The position numbers and the translations under genes are program-made. A stretch of 64,000 nucleotides of DNA. Source: Ascaphus truei. Taxonomy: Eukaryota; Chordata; Amphibia; Anura; Ascaphidae. Position 1 is the stretch's first letter; every line of letters starts with the position of its first letter. The notes beneath the pieces were generated by a model. That model was not told the origin of the DNA. It ran no database searches and saw only the letters and a list, made by a program, of their open reading frames with translations. The DNA lies in the NCBI GenBank assembly GCA_036426205.1, contig CM071570.1, positions 142,964,563 to 143,028,562 on the forward strand, given 5' to 3'. This document shows positions 1 through 12,700 of the stretch, in pieces.

Positions 1-455
1 CATGATGCAATGTGTACGCACCCGTGCGTGCGAGTGTGCCCTCCTCTGTTGTCAGACGTCCCGCCCGCTCAGCCCAACAGATATCCAGCCTGGAATCAAT
101 ACTACTGTCCTTGGGCTGCGGACCCAGTAATGTCTGTGACACGCGCACCCGGCGGGGGGCGGTGCATGTCACAGCGCTAACCGCGATCTGCGGTCTGTGA
201 GGGAAAAACCCTGCAGCACGGCGCGGCTGCACCTTCTGCGTGACGGTGCGTAGTGGGCCCAGTCCCATTGAGGGGCGGTGCTTACACGCACAGTGCACGC
301 CGCGCCATGCCCACAGGCTGTACTGGGACCGCAGCCTTAGCTCCTTCAGGCCGTGGCCCCATTGGACGTGATGTCACAACACCAGGGCACAAATTTGCCT
401 GCATACACCCCCTGAGTGCACACACATGTGCTAGTCCTCCCCCTGCATTATACGT
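1..455. other. GC-rich, CpG-bearing segment without a recognisable gene
   Basis: This segment is much richer in G+C and CpG than the AT-rich DNA that follows. It contains several CRE- or CCAAT-like words (CCATTGGACGTGATGTCA near 360-377) and repeated TGTCACAG/CTGTGACA motifs. No splice-bounded reading frame or known protein is visible. It could be the edge of a CpG island or the end of a GC-rich repeat that starts outside the window. Confidence 0.4.
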
Positions 456-3185
456 CACAAACCTCAATGGAGGAGACTATTTCAGAAGAAGAAACAGTAC
501 TAACAATAAATGTCACTATATATATACAACATTTTGACAATATGTTAAAAATATTGGCCAATCTCCCTGTCCCAATACAACAGAATAAAGAAACAACATT
601 AGGAATAAAAAACATATATAGGGAAGCTATGATTCCTTGATAATTTTGCTTATGATATATTGAAAACAAAGTTGTTTTAGACTACTAGACATATTCATGA
701 TGAAATCGCTAAAACAATTATCTTATGAGTATGAGGAAAACAATGTCTCCATTTATATTTGTCTTTACTTGGACAGATTCAGACAGTCAAGGCTCATGGT
801 TACAAAGTGAGGCTATTCCATAAGACACCCGGGCTGTAAAAATTTCCACAGGATTCTGTAGCTTTGTTACATCTCAGATATTCAGAAAAATGTATATCGG
901 TTTTGATTGTGCTGCCTCTTCCTGCAGTGCCACAACTACAGATACAATACTTTTGATTGCGTTGTAAAATTGTGAATACAAGTTCTCTAAATTGCATCTT
1001 TCTGATTAGTCTGAAATAATTTTCGACTATGTGATATGTCCTACTCTGTGACTATGTTTCGTGTTTTCAGTGAATTAATGTACAGTACATACTATAGAGA
1101 TATTTGATGGCTTCTATAGCAAGCCTTCCATGAATATATTATTGAAATGTAAAGTAAAAGTTAAATTGATTAGAGCCAGATAAGGGGAAAAAGTACAATA
1201 ACCAATTACTTTTTTTAATAACACAATAACGTTCAGCTTGCGTTGTGGAATTACATTACTATGTACTGTACTATGCTCCTGCAAGTTAATCCATCTCAAA
1301 TTAATTGTAGGAACTATACCTTCTTTGGTGAGAATTAAAGATATGCTGTCGTCAACACTTGAACAGAACCTTTGCTGACACCTAAACACAGAGAAGGGTG
1401 TGACATCCTGCCCTTGCTGCCTTGTGCTAATTAATCACTCTGGTATTTAGGGTCACTCAAGCATACAAATAAATGGAGAATAATTAGTGCATCTTTGTTC
1501 CAGGCTTAGCCTTGCACACCAGGCACTCTCTTAGAGCAAGAAGACTTTGTAGAAAGTGGGCTATTAGCATGCATGCAGCTTTACTTCTGTTCACAAAGTT
1601 CTTCAGGTATTTAAAGAAAAGCCAAATTTGTAGATGTGTGATTTAGGTTAGCATACCCTCCAGCATAGAGACCTCTTCCTTTTGGCTATTGCCTTACAGA
1701 GATATGATGTGTATCTGGACTCAATTTTACAGAAAACAAAACAAACTCAAATGAAACAAAAAAACATTCATGAAAAGACTGACAATATTTTGATTTATTT
1801 CATTATGTCCAATTTGATAGGTTTTCATAAAATATATCACTGTGCCATACAAAAGCATTGATTTTTGTTTAATGTTATGTTTATATTTATATCCTTTGCT
1901 TCTATAGATGTACATGAACACACAGGAAACATTAATGAATACTGTATGTGTAGTTAGTCTGTTACAATATGTTTATAATTGATACAATAACATACTACCA
2001 CACCTGCATCTGTACAATGGTACAGTACAATAATTATTACTGAATTACAATTATTGACAGTAGCTAAAATGCCTCAAGTCACGAGCTAGTCTAAAAACAA
2101 TATGTTTCTGTATGTGACATTGTATGTCATCTTACAATCTATCATTTTGTAGTGTCCATTTTTAAAAATGTAAGCGCATAATCAATGCATTGATTTGTCT
2201 CATAATTAATATTTGGTAAGCAAACTTTTCAAATACCTATACAAGATCAGGAATCATTTTTAAAATTCATGTAATTCTTAGAAATTACATTACTTAAGGT
2301 TGTGTCTATTTCTATTAACATGGCTGTATCCTAGAGATATAGTACTGTATATACAGTATATTTTTTCTGAAGTTCATAAATCAGGAAAAATTTCCCTTTT
2401 TGTGGTGAAAAATGGCACAAAAATGATAAGCCTGAAACGTCAATGTGAATTACAATTTCTTTAATTTTCCTTCATTTCTTTTCTTTCTTAGACTTTATTA
2501 TGGAGACTGTATTACATTACTGTAGCTCACACACCATGTGGTATGTATAGAATTGGGAGGGACTTTGAGAGTGTTAATACAGATACTGTACACAGTAAAC
2601 AGTGAAAATAAACATATGTCTTGTTACATTGCGTTGGGAAGGTGGTGGGGTGGTCATCGCGGGCTTGGTAGGAAAAAACTATAAATAAGTGGGATCCTAT
2701 AGACAATACTAGGAACTGCTGCTACTGTATTAAAAAATAAGCTGACTTATAGTGCTTAAATAAATAATACTAAAAGGGAGGATTTATCAATATCTTCATT
2801 GTCCTCACGGCCAGTCTCAGCAGCTGCATAAACTTTACTATCACCCCCTTCTCTTGATCTGAAAGTAGAATTGTTCTTTCTGAGAAAAAAAATAAGTCAC
2901 CAGGTGAAACAGATTGTGCAGAAAAGATTAGCCAACCATACAAGAGTAAGGAGATGTTTAGTGTGAGTGACAAAGAAAAACCATTTTCAAAATATACTCT
3001 CACAGAAGAAACACCAGTTAAAGTTAATCATTGTCAGGCTGATATAAAGTTTTTGGGCCATAGAGATGGATAAGAAATGGAGGATCTGAGGAGAATAATT
3101 TGTATCTAAATCTGGAGAGCAAAGTATAAGGATATCCGCGCTCACGCTATCCCATACAGACGAGACCACGAGTATTCTAAAGCTT
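456..3185. other. AT-rich DNA, no gene seen
   Basis: About 2.7 kb without a convincing gene, RNA or known repeat. Reading frames are short and of low complexity. A 16-bp palindrome TACTGTATATACAGTA lies at 2343-2358, and the word TACTGTA/TACAGTA recurs here and through the window. Confidence 0.6.
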
Positions 3186-3189
3186 GCCT

Positions 3190-3440
3190 TAATCTAGCCC
3201 GGTTACATTCTGGGTATGTGCTGGGTGTAACCTGGCTAGTTTAAGGCAGGTTTAAGGCATTTCTGCATTGACTAATGATCCACAGGATTCAACACAGCAG
3301 GGGTCCTTGGCAGTCCCATTCAGTTTGAATGGGACTTCCAGGGACCCCCACTGTTAATATGATGGGCCATTAATCAATGCAGAAATGCATTGGGTCTAGT
3401 TTAAGGCAAGTTTAAGGCATGTATCCAGAATGTACCTTGG
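3190..3440. repeat. Foldback (long hairpin) element
   Basis: A nested imperfect palindrome centred near 3324. The inner arms are 3301-3322 and 3326-3347 (GGGTCCTTGGCAGTCCCATT against its complement). The outer arms are 3257-3281 and 3364-3388 (GCATTTCTGCATTGA and its complement). A direct repeat CTAGTTTAAGGCA(G/A)GTTTAAG flanks the palindrome at about 3236 and 3395. There is no coding capacity. It resembles hairpin-type non-autonomous elements; its superfamily is not identifiable. Confidence 0.65.
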
Positions 3441-3792
3441 TGTACCTGGGTCTTTTTGGCGATAGCCACTGGTTTGTGTTAGAATAACCGTGGGCACTAC
3501 AGTATATCTGTGATGACTGCAAATCTCTTGCAGCCATCTGCAAGAGTACTCCATGATCTCTTATATAGTGAGCCCCCCTAGGGGAGCTCACAATGTGATA
3601 CAAGAAAGAAAAAATGGAGAGCGCACTGAGATTCAGTATATGGGGTCTATATAAAAAGTCCCACAACAAGACTCACATTACAAAATAACAAAAACACAAC
3701 AATAATACAATAGTGATCTTAAAACTGGTTTAAAAATCCGGTGCGAGTGGGACTGGGAGATCTGGAAATACAGCTGGTGGAGAAGATGTAGC

Positions 3793-3928
3793 AGGTCTGG
3801 ACCTGTAGACTCCTTCAGCTGTATGTGTTTCCTCATGAGGGGCTGCTACGTGAGCTGTCATTGGTAGAGCAGTGGATTGGTCAGAGAGAGGAAACACATA
3901 CAGCTGAAGGAGTTTATGGGTCTGGACC
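3793..3928. repeat. Foldback with ~41-bp arms
   Basis: Arms 3794-3834 and 3888-3928 are inverted copies. The inner 27 bp (GACTCCTTCAGCTGTATGTG onward) pair almost perfectly and the outer 14 bp are diverged. The loop is 53 bp. The flanks (3600-3790) look like AT-rich repeat sequence. No coding content is seen. Confidence 0.65.
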
Positions 3929-5980
3929 CCCTGCTGCTGTACTGTGTTATTAAATTCAATTAAAAGCCACTTGATCACCTGTTAGAGGTGTGCTGGGAGA
4001 GTGACTGATTCTTTCTATTCTTACTGCGTGTCTCTTACAGACTGATGCAGCCTGTTAGTATTCACACAGTGGGAGTCCCATTCAGAAGCATGGATGTAAT
4101 ATTTTTTGTATTTTAAGATGTAATTTTTGTTTCACACCCACTCTGCTGTGCTGTAGATTATGAAATGTTCACTTGTGTCAGTTTGTGATTTCCATCCTAA
4201 AACCACTCCCCTACATTGTTTACTGGTGCAATCAATGGAACATTGATGCTGTAGGATCACAATTATTTAATTAGTGTACTTTGTGGATGCTTCAAACATA
4301 TGGTTTAATGGATCCTAAAGCAGCAATCCTGACTACTTTATTTTTTTAACCTAATTTGAACCAGGGGTCTTCTGGAGCTGAACTGCTATAAATTCCTTAC
4401 TATACTTCTCTTCCACTTCATTAGTATTAAATACATTATTATTAGTTCGAATATCATATATTCCTATCTAATTTAGACTGTTTTTGGTCTCCTTTTTCAA
4501 ACTAAATTGTATATATTGATTTCAGTTGCTTTGAAATAATATTTTGGCATTCTCCGTTTTTTATCTTTGTTGTAATTTATTTAATTTTTTTTATTGTATT
4601 ATATGATGGGTGATATGCACTATTGCGTCTTGTGTGGGGTGCTCTGGCGGAAGGGTGACCATCTTTTTTGTGGTCTGGCTCATAATACATGGTTTTGTGT
4701 CAGCGGTCAGTTTACCTGGTGGGACACTGATTGTGGTGCTTCCGCCAGAGATTCCACTACATAAGGTTGCGATTCACTTGAGGATGACACTCTTTGTTAA
4801 AGAGCCAGTTACGGTGGAAAACACATCAGAGTTTTACCTCCGTTTTTGTACGAGCACTATGTGTTAGTAAACTTTTTTTTTTTTACCTTTTTGATCCTAC
4901 GTTCAGTTCTCTGTGCTCGTCGCTGTGCTCCATGTTACCTTTTTCATTTTTGCCTCACTTCTTATTGATGAAACCTACATTCATGTTTGAAACAATATGT
5001 GGGACTGATTAGGAACAATGTTGTGAAAGATAGAAGAACCTACTAGACACCGCAAATATTAAACAAATGTTTAGTAAGATATGTCACCGACTGCATTACA
5101 TTTTGGAGTGTGGATAAAGCAAAAACAATGTAAGTCTAATTCAACATTGACAATTACATTTTTTAAAGAAAATAAACGTAATCATTTTGTTTAATTTAAT
5201 ATAAACTCAATATGTTTCTTATTTTCAGATTACAAGTTTTTAATAACCACTTTATTTTTGTATGTTGAGGATATAAATGTATTTAAATAAATTACTTTTT
5301 AAAACAGTGTTTTTTTTAGCAGGGAACATTTACTAAAACTCACATATGACATGACTTCCAATTGAAAATCTCTTTCAATTGCCCAACAGAGTTCTGGGTC
5401 AAATTATCCCCACTTTAAAAGATGCATTCCCACGTACTGTAGTACAACATTTAAAAATTACAATGATAGGTTTAATAACCATCTACGGTAGTCACTAGAT
5501 TATCACTTTGATTTTTTGTCTGTTGTATCAGCTGATTAATACAGTAATTTAATGCTACAAAGTGGCCATACAATAGACAAGAGAATTAAGTTGGAGCACT
5601 TTATGATTTAGTTTGCATGTTCAAATAAAGAATCTTCTAGAATCAAATCAATGTATATGTGGAATCATATAATTATCTACATACCACCATAAGTAGTACC
5701 AGTCATTCATAACATATTATAGTATGCATATAACTCGCAAGGCCTGAGAATTGCCATAACATGGTGATAAAAAGTATGACTGTAATCATAACACAGATGA
5801 AGGAGAAAAGTAAAAATGTTTTATTTATTCTATTACTAATATTCTATTGCTAATGTAATAAACAGTGGATTGATCAATTTTGAATTTATAGATGTAGCAC
5901 TATAGATTCTCTGAAGTTTTAACTTTATTGCATTGACACATTTTTCAAACACCACCGAAACTTAAAATTCTACCTACAGT
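3929..5980. other. AT-rich DNA with one small inverted repeat
   Basis: No gene is seen. A perfect 12-bp inverted repeat (CTCTGGCGGAAG / CTTCCGCCAGAG) lies at 4642-4653 and 4739-4750. The sequence just after it (about 4780-4840) faintly resembles a decayed PLE terminal sequence but is too diverged to call. Confidence 0.5.
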
Positions 5981-7399
5981 CGTGTCACGTGAACCAGATC
6001 TGTGACACGTTAGCCACGCCCCCACCACACCCCCAATCAGTCATGCACCAATTAGTGCCAGATTGCTGGCCTGCAGGAGTGCGTGGAAACCACCGTGAGT
6101 TCGTCCTAGTCACGCATACGCAACAGTACACACCACATTGTAAGCAAGACATTACTTACATGTCAAGATATGGATTTTTTTGTTACCCTTTAATTAATAA
6201 TTGTCTTATTAAGTATTCAACACATCTTTTAAGTTTTCAGACAAACATTGAATGGTTTTTTACATCATGTTAACCAACATCTTTGATGTAACATACAGTT
6301 TGCAGTGTGAAAATGGTGTATGACATTTTCTCAATGATTTTGTAAGTACATGTAAATTATGTGTACATTTTTCAAAGTGTAATTTGTGTTAAAATGTATA
6401 AACAATAATATTTCTCAAATAGCATCATAATCTGAATGTTATGATATGTTGTGTAACAAAGTAATACTGTTAATTTTGTAACAGGTATCATTTCTCATAT
6501 ATTATGCTGAATGTCTTATTTTTCATTGTCATACAATGTATTCCGCTTTAAACCTTGTGATGTCATTTTCAATATATCACTCAAGTATACAATTATAATT
6601 TTAAGCAAATTGTCATGAGAATTGTTTTGTTTATTAATTTGCAGATAATACAATTGTTATAAAATTATTACAAATGTGTTTAGTTTAACTATACTTACAC
6701 ATATTTCATATAAATACAACATGTATAATGTTGTGTTTACAACATTATACATTTTGTATATAGAGATTTTGTATTTAGGGATATAACAAAAACTAAACCA
6801 ACACGTGTCAACACACACAAATCTATGTTAAAAATTACAAATAATGCATCTGAATATAAAATGTGTTAATGGTTATTTTTGTGAAATATAAAAGGACAAT
6901 TATGTAACTAATACCATGAATGTACATACTCAATGCATGTTACACATATGATTGACTACTATATATATATATATATAGTCAATGAAATCTTATTTATATT
7001 ATACATTTTATAAAAAAAATGCTGCTCCTATTTATGTGTGAAATGGGCGTATTCATGCATCTTCTTATAGTGACGAGTCTACATTGTGAAATGACCATAT
7101 ACCCACATCACATGAGGACGCAAGATCAATATTATGAGATGATGATTCTAAAAATATTGAATACATTAAAACATATCAAAAATACATTAATCGCAGAATT
7201 TGAAACTAGGACTTCCTCTTGCTATTAACATCGGTGGATTGAGACCTGTTGCAGAGGAGCAACCATTAGAGACATATCTCTCTACTATGCTGATATCCCA
7301 GCTTCGTTTGTGAGTGTGCTACCTTATATTTTTCAAGTTTGGCATGAAACATTTTACAGTTTTACAGTAGGGGGCCGCGCTACTCTTTTTTTTTTCTAA
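5981..7399. other. AT-rich DNA, no gene; small palindromes
   Basis: It opens with an 8-bp inverted repeat CGTGTCAC/GTGACACG (5981-5988, 6002-6009) containing an E-box CACGTG. A TA-run bounded by TTGACTA (6952-6958) and TAGTCAA (6976-6982) forms another palindrome. The short open frames here have no recognisable domains. Confidence 0.5.
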
Positions 7400-7458
7400 T
7401 ATATATATATTATATATATATATATATATAATATAGATATATATAATAATATACAGAT
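7400..7458. repeat. TA-rich microsatellite
   Basis: Interrupted (TA)n tract directly left of the ribozyme-bearing foldback. A second TA/GATA-rich tract (7768-7826) lies to its right, and both contain ATACAGATA, so this word could be a target duplication, but the low complexity makes that uncertain. Confidence 0.8.
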
Positions 7459-7546
7459 AAGCAATACAATACTGTTTGAGCGAATATCAGAGGCAGACTC
7501 CACAAGGTTGTCAAAAAAAGTTTTGTATTTACTGTGACATAGTAAC

Positions 7547-7580
7547 AACGTTTCGGTCCTCCACAGGGACCTCTCATCAC
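7547..7580 (-). ncRNA. Hammerhead-ribozyme-like motif (left arm)
   Basis: On the minus strand the core reads GTGATGA (consensus CUGANGA, with C3 changed to G), then stem II GGTCC...GGACC, then GAA, then the palindrome ACGT as helix III and T at the cleavage position. The C3 change should weaken or abolish activity unless rescued in trans. Confidence 0.5.
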
Positions 7581-7581
7581 C

Positions 7582-7614
7582 TTGAGAAAGGTCCGTGTGG
7601 AGGACCGAAACGTT
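7582..7614 (+). ncRNA. Hammerhead-ribozyme-like motif (right arm)
   Basis: Core TTGAGAA at 7582-7588, stem II GGTCC (7590-7594) / GGACC (7602-7606), GAA at 7607-7609, self-complementary helix III ACGT at 7610-7613, and T7614 as the cleavage nucleotide. Relative to CUGANGA both C3 and G8 are changed (to U and A), which preserves the 3-8 base pair. Activity is unknown. Confidence 0.5.
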
Positions 7615-7700
7615 GGTTACTATGTCACAGTAAATACAAACTTTTTTGACAACCTTGTGGAGTGCTGCCTGATATTCGCTCAAACGGTATCGTATTGCTT

Positions 7701-7910
7701 TTTGATTTATATAGGATTTGCACCCACCTTTATCTACCTGACGGAGGGCCTTGTTCTCATCTATTCACTATATATACAGATATATAGATATACAGATATA
7801 TAGATAGATATATATACAGTATATAAAAGTAGAGGGGCAGTAGGCACACTGTAAACTTGAAAGAACTGATGCTTGTCCCATATGCACATAAAGACAAAAT
7901 ATTTACTGTA
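7701..7910. repeat. TA/GATA microsatellite and flank
   Basis: TATATACAGATATATAGATA-type tract at 7768-7826; the remainder is unannotated flank of the foldback. Confidence 0.7.
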
Positions 7911-8105
7911 TTGTATTATATTGTATGACTTTATTTGTATTGCACCATTAATGTACATAGCGCTTCACAGTAGTAATACACGTGGTAATCATGTAAATAA
8001 TAAATAATATAATATAAATAACAGGTCATGGGAATAAGTGCTTCAGACAAACGTAACATTTAGGAAGAGGCGTCCCTGCTCCGAGTAGCTTACAATCTAA
8101 TATAT
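7911..8105 (-). mobile_element. L2-clade LINE 3' tail fragment
   Basis: The sequence contains the tail words of L2-like LINEs on the minus strand: TAGATTGTAAGC... (complement of AGCTTACAATCTA at about 8089-8101) and ...GCGCTATGTACATTAATG (complement of CATTAATGTACATAGCGC at about 7947-7964). Similar tails occur at 17845-18430, 37730-37912, 50843-50935 and 56258-56430. Only the 3' end is present, as is usual for 5'-truncated LINEs or SINEs sharing that tail. Confidence 0.7.
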
Positions 8106-8740
8106 ATAATTTACAAAAACAAAAAATACTGCGCCAAATTAAGTAACCTGTGATATGCAGATGTAGTAAATTGTAAAGATAAGGCTATAATGATAAGTGC
8201 TGCACCGGGAATAAATATTAAAATAATAATCAGTAAATGAATTGCACAAACAGAACAAACACACAAAACAACATATACGACAAGGAAAGGTAGAAAAGGA
8301 AATTTGTGAAATGGGAAAGGACAGACACAATAGGATATTAAATCAAATAGCAGAAAAAAGTGCAGATGTAAATAAAATAAAGTATATGAGATTACTAGAA
8401 ATGCCCACTGCAATCCTCAGGAACAACGTTCTTCCTCAACAACTACAACACAAAAAAAAGGACAGCGCGGCTCCCATAGCACATAAATGTTTATTAACTT
8501 TTTAATAAACTTTACATACAAAATGTGGATTACGATCACTCACAAGATTAAAGTTTAATATGCTCATTGGACATGTTAATGAAGAAACCGATATCAACGT
8601 GCATCCACTGAAGACACAGCTTGCAAGATCCTGTATAGCAGGACCGCGTCTCTGCTGCCAATATAACCGCGTTCTGATGGTGCACGTCCATACTGAGCCC
8701 CCCTCGCATATGCGCAGTGTTGTCAGTACTGTCTATGAAG
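8106..8740. other. No gene seen; possible decayed PLE terminal sequence
   Basis: AT-rich to 8480, then a more GC-rich stretch (8590-8740) resembling the GC-rich part of PLE terminal repeats elsewhere in the window. No hammerhead core with GAAA is present, so the family is not assigned. Confidence 0.35.
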
Positions 8741-9780
8741 CAGAGTCTATAACAAGAGACAGGGGGTGCCCAATGCTGCATCCAATTGACAAAACATATA
8801 AAGTAAAATATTCAATAATAATAATTGGTTATTTAGTTAACCCTTTGGCCAAAGGCGTCATAAGCTGCATACCAACTGTCAAGGTATAAAACAAATAATG
8901 CAGGTCTACAACTACACTGTGAAACCTTTCCTTTACCTCTGTGGAGGGGAAAAAAAACCATAATGGGTCTGTTCCTGCAGCAAGAGTGAAATGACCTTCC
9001 AAGTTAAAAGGTGAAGGAGGAGGAGTGAGCTCTGGGGGGAGGTGCCACAGCCTCCAAAGAGACATAGGTTAACACAAAGATAACCAGCAAGCTCAAACTC
9101 CCCCACCCACCACAAATTGAATATATATTTATGTCAACCAGAGAGCTACTGAGCGTGGCAATTGATATAACAAGAGACAGGGGTGCCCAATGCTGCACCA
9201 ATGACAAAACAATAAAGTAAAATACTTCAATAATAATAATTGGTTATTTAGTTAACCCTTTGGCCAAAGGCGTCATAAGCCGATACCAACGTCAAGGTAT
9301 AACCAAAATAATGCAGGTCCTACACTACACTGTGAAACTTTCCTTTACATCTGTGAGAGGGGAAAAAACCATAATGGGTCTTGTTCCTGCAGCAAGTGAA
9401 ATGACCTTCCAAGTTAAAAGGGTGAAGGAGGAGGAGTGAGCTCTGGGGGGAGGTGCCACAGCCTCCAAAGAGACATAGGTTAACACAGATACCCAGCAAG
9501 CTCAAACTCCCCCACCCACCACAAATTGAATATATATTTATGTCAACCAGAGAGCTACTGAGCGTGGCAATTGTATATAACAAGAGACAGGGGGTGCCCA
9601 ATGCTGCATCCAATTGACAAAACATATAAAGTAAAATACTTCAATAATAATAATTGGTTATTTAGTTAACCCTTTGGCCAAAGGCGTCATAAGCCTGCAT
9701 ACCAACGTCAAGGTATAACCAAAATAATGCAGGTCCTACACTACACTGTGAAACCTTTCCTTTTACCTCTGTGAGAGGGG
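8741..9780. repeat. Tandem ~410-bp repeat, about 2.5 copies
   Basis: The anchor AACAAGAGACAGG starts at 8751, 9169 and 9579, giving periods of 418 and 410 bp. Each unit carries a GGTTATTTAGTTAACC palindrome, CCTTTGGCCAAAGG and a GTGAGCTC-rich segment. Units differ mostly by single-base indels. The third copy ends abruptly where the 19-bp minisatellite begins. An inverted copy of the same unit lies at 17887-18290 on the far side of the satellites. Confidence 0.8.
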
Positions 9781-12700
9781 AATGCATGGTGAGTACTGGT
9801 GTGCATGGTGAGTACGGGTGGTGCATGGTGGAGGTACGGGTTGCCTTGTGAGTACGGTGTGCATGGTCAGTATCGGTGTGCATGTCAAGTATCTGTGTGC
9901 ATTTTGTGAGTACGGTGTGCATGTTGAGTAAGGGTGTGCATGGTGAGTACGGGTGTGCATGGTGAGTACGGGTGTGCATGGTGAGTACGGGTGTGCATGG
10001 TGAGTACGGGTGTGCATGGTCAGTATCTGTGTGCATGGTCAGTATCGGTGTGCATGGTGAGTATGTGTGTATGGTGAGTATGGTGTGCATGGTGAGTATG
10101 GGTGTGCATGTTGATATGTGTGGTGCATTTTAGTATGGGTGTAGCATGTGAGTATTGATTGCATGGTGCGTATGTGATGCATGGTGAGTACGTGTGTGCA
10201 TGGTGAGTAACTGTGTACAGGTGAGTCGGGTGTGCCATTGTGATTACGGGTGTGCATGGTGAGTAACGGGTGTTCATGGTGAGTACGGGTGTGCATGGTG
10301 AGTACGGGTGTGCATGGTGAGTACGGGTTGCCTGGGTGAGTATGGGTGTGCATTGTGAGTATGTGGTGGTGCTTTTTGTTTGTTTTTTTGTTGGTTTGTT
10401 GGGGGTGTCAGATATCGATGGTAGATGTGGTGTGGAGGTGGGTAGTAGGGAGGAGGTGGTGAGTATGGGTGTTCATGGTTTAGTATGGGTGTGCATGGTG
10501 AGTATGGGTGTGGCATGGTGATGTAGGGTGTGCATGGTGAGTATGGTTGTGTCATGTTGAGTATGGTGTGCATGTTAGTATGGGTGTGGCATGGTGAGTA
10601 TGTGGGAAAAAGTTGCATTGTGAGTATATTGTGCATGGTTAGTACGTGTGTGCAATGGTGAGTACGGGTGTACATGTGTGGTACGGGTGGTGCATGGTTA
10701 TTACGGGGGTGTGCTAAGTGCGTACGGTGTCGCATGGTGATACGGGTTTTCAATGGTGAGTAACGTGTGCCTGGTGAGTATGTGAGTGCATGGTCTAAGT
10801 GTTGCATGGTGATTATGTGGTGTGCATGGTGATATGGGTCGCATGTGAGTGGTGTGCATGGTGAGTATGGGTGTGTCATGGTGAAGTATGATGGTGGGTG
10901 CATGGTGAGTATGGGTGTGATGGGAGTATGGGTGTGCCTGGTGAGTATGGGTGCGCTGGTGGAGTTGGTTTGCATGTGATTATGTGATTGCCAGGATGGC
11001 GTTGTGAGTGCATGGTGAGTATGTGTGTGCATGGTGAGTATGTGTGTACATGGTGATACGGTGTGCATGGGATACGGGTGTGGCATGGTGAGTACGGGTG
11101 TGCATTGTTAGTACGGGTGTGCCCATGGTGAGTACGGGTGTGCATGGTGAGTACGGTGTGCATGGTGAGTACGGGTGTGCATGGTCAGTATCGGTGTGCA
11201 TGGTGAGTATGTGTGTGCATGGTGAGTATGGGTGTGCCATGGTGAGTTATGGGTGTTCATGGTGAGTATGGGTGTGCATTGTGAGTATGGGTGTGCCTGG
11301 TCAGTATCGGTGTGCATGGTCGTATCGGTGTGCAGTTGAGTATGGGGTGTTCATGGTGAGTATGGGTGTGCATGGTTATATGGGTTTGCATGGGAGTATG
11401 GGTGTGCATGGTGAGTATGGGGGGGTTTTTTTTGGGGGGGGGGGTGGGCCCTTTGGTTTTTTAGTATGGGTGTGCCTGGTGAGTATGTGGAGTCATGGTG
11501 AGTATGTGAGTGCATTGTGAGTATTTTGTGTCATGTTAGTATGGGTGTGCATGGTGATCGGGTGTGTCATGGTGAGTACGAGTGTGCATGGTGAGTACGG
11601 GTGTGCATGGTGAGTACGGGTGTGCATGGTGAGTCCGGTGTGCATGGTGAGTACGGGTGTGCATGTGAGTACGGGTGCATGTGAGTACGGTGTGCCCATG
11701 GTGAGTACGGGGTGTGCATGGTGGAGTACGTGTGTGCATGGTCAGTATCGTTGTGCATGGTCGGTACGGTTTGCTGGTGAGATGTTCATGGTGAGTTGGG
11801 TGTGCATGGTGAGATATGGGTGTACATGTGAGTTGTGGTGCATGGGTGGTATGGGTGTGCATGGTGAGTATGGGTGGGCATGGTGAGTATTGGTGTGCAT
11901 GGCATGGTATGGTGTGCATGGTGAGTATGGGTGTGCATGGTGAGTACGGGTGTGCATGGTGAGTATGAGTGTGCATGGTGAGTACGGGTGTGCATGGTGA
12001 GTACGGGTGTGCATGGTGAGTACGGGTGTGCATGGTGAGTACGGGTTGTGCATGGTGAGTACGGGTGTGCATGGTGAGTACGGGTGTGCATGGTCAGTAA
12101 TCGGTGTGCATGGTCAGTATCGGTGTGCATGGTGAGTATGTGTGCATGGGGAGTATGGGTGTGCATGGTGAGTATGGGTGTACATGGTGAGTATGGATGT
12201 GCATGGTGAGTATGGGTGTGCAGGTGAGTATGGTGTTCATGGTGGAGTATGGGTGGCTGGTGCGTAGGGTGTGCATGTGAAGTATGGGTGTGCCTGGGAG
12301 TATGGGGTGCAATGTGAGTATGGGTGTACTGGTGAGTATGGATGGTTCATTGTGAGTAGGGTGTGCATGGTGAGTATGGGTGTGCATGGTGGGTGGGGGG
12401 TGTGCATGGTGAATATGGTGTGCATGGTGAGTATGGGTGTGCATGTGTGGTATTTGTGTTCATGGTGAGTATGGGTTGTGCATGGGTGAGTATGGGTGTG
12501 CATGGTGAGTATGTGAGTGCATGATGCGTATGTGAGTGCATGATGAGTATGTGTGTGCATGGTGAGTATGTGTGTACATGGTGAGTATGGGTGTGCATGG
12601 TGAGTACGGGTGTGCATGGTGAGTACGGGTGTGCATGGTGAGTACTGTGTCATGGTGAGTACGGGTTGGTGCATGGTAGTACGGGTGTGCAATGGGATTA

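Larger units (their letters stand above)
7460..7700. mobile_element. PLE-type foldback with a hammerhead-like motif in each arm
   Basis: A 241-bp inverted repeat with arms of about 120 bp (7460-7580 and 7581-7700) and almost no loop. The inner end of each arm is a hammerhead-like sequence reading outward from the centre: minus strand at 7547-7580 and plus strand at 7582-7614. The arms differ by small indels and substitutions, so the foldback has aged. There are no coding sequences. Hammerheads are known from the terminal repeats of Penelope-like retroelements; assigning this foldback to a PLE is inference from the motif. Confidence 0.65.

Noticed and set aside
12..537. Open frames in the GC-rich start of the window
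   Set aside because: High GC lowers stop frequency; no conserved motif or splice structure is visible.
7019..7228. 69-codon frame beginning MLLLFMCEMG with a hydrophobic start
   Set aside because: AT-rich DNA with no splice or promoter context; length is within chance expectation.
8408..8460. Hammerhead-like motif on the minus strand (TTGAGGAAGAACGTTGTTC)
   Set aside because: A core-like word and small stem are present, but the required GAA(A) after stem II is missing.
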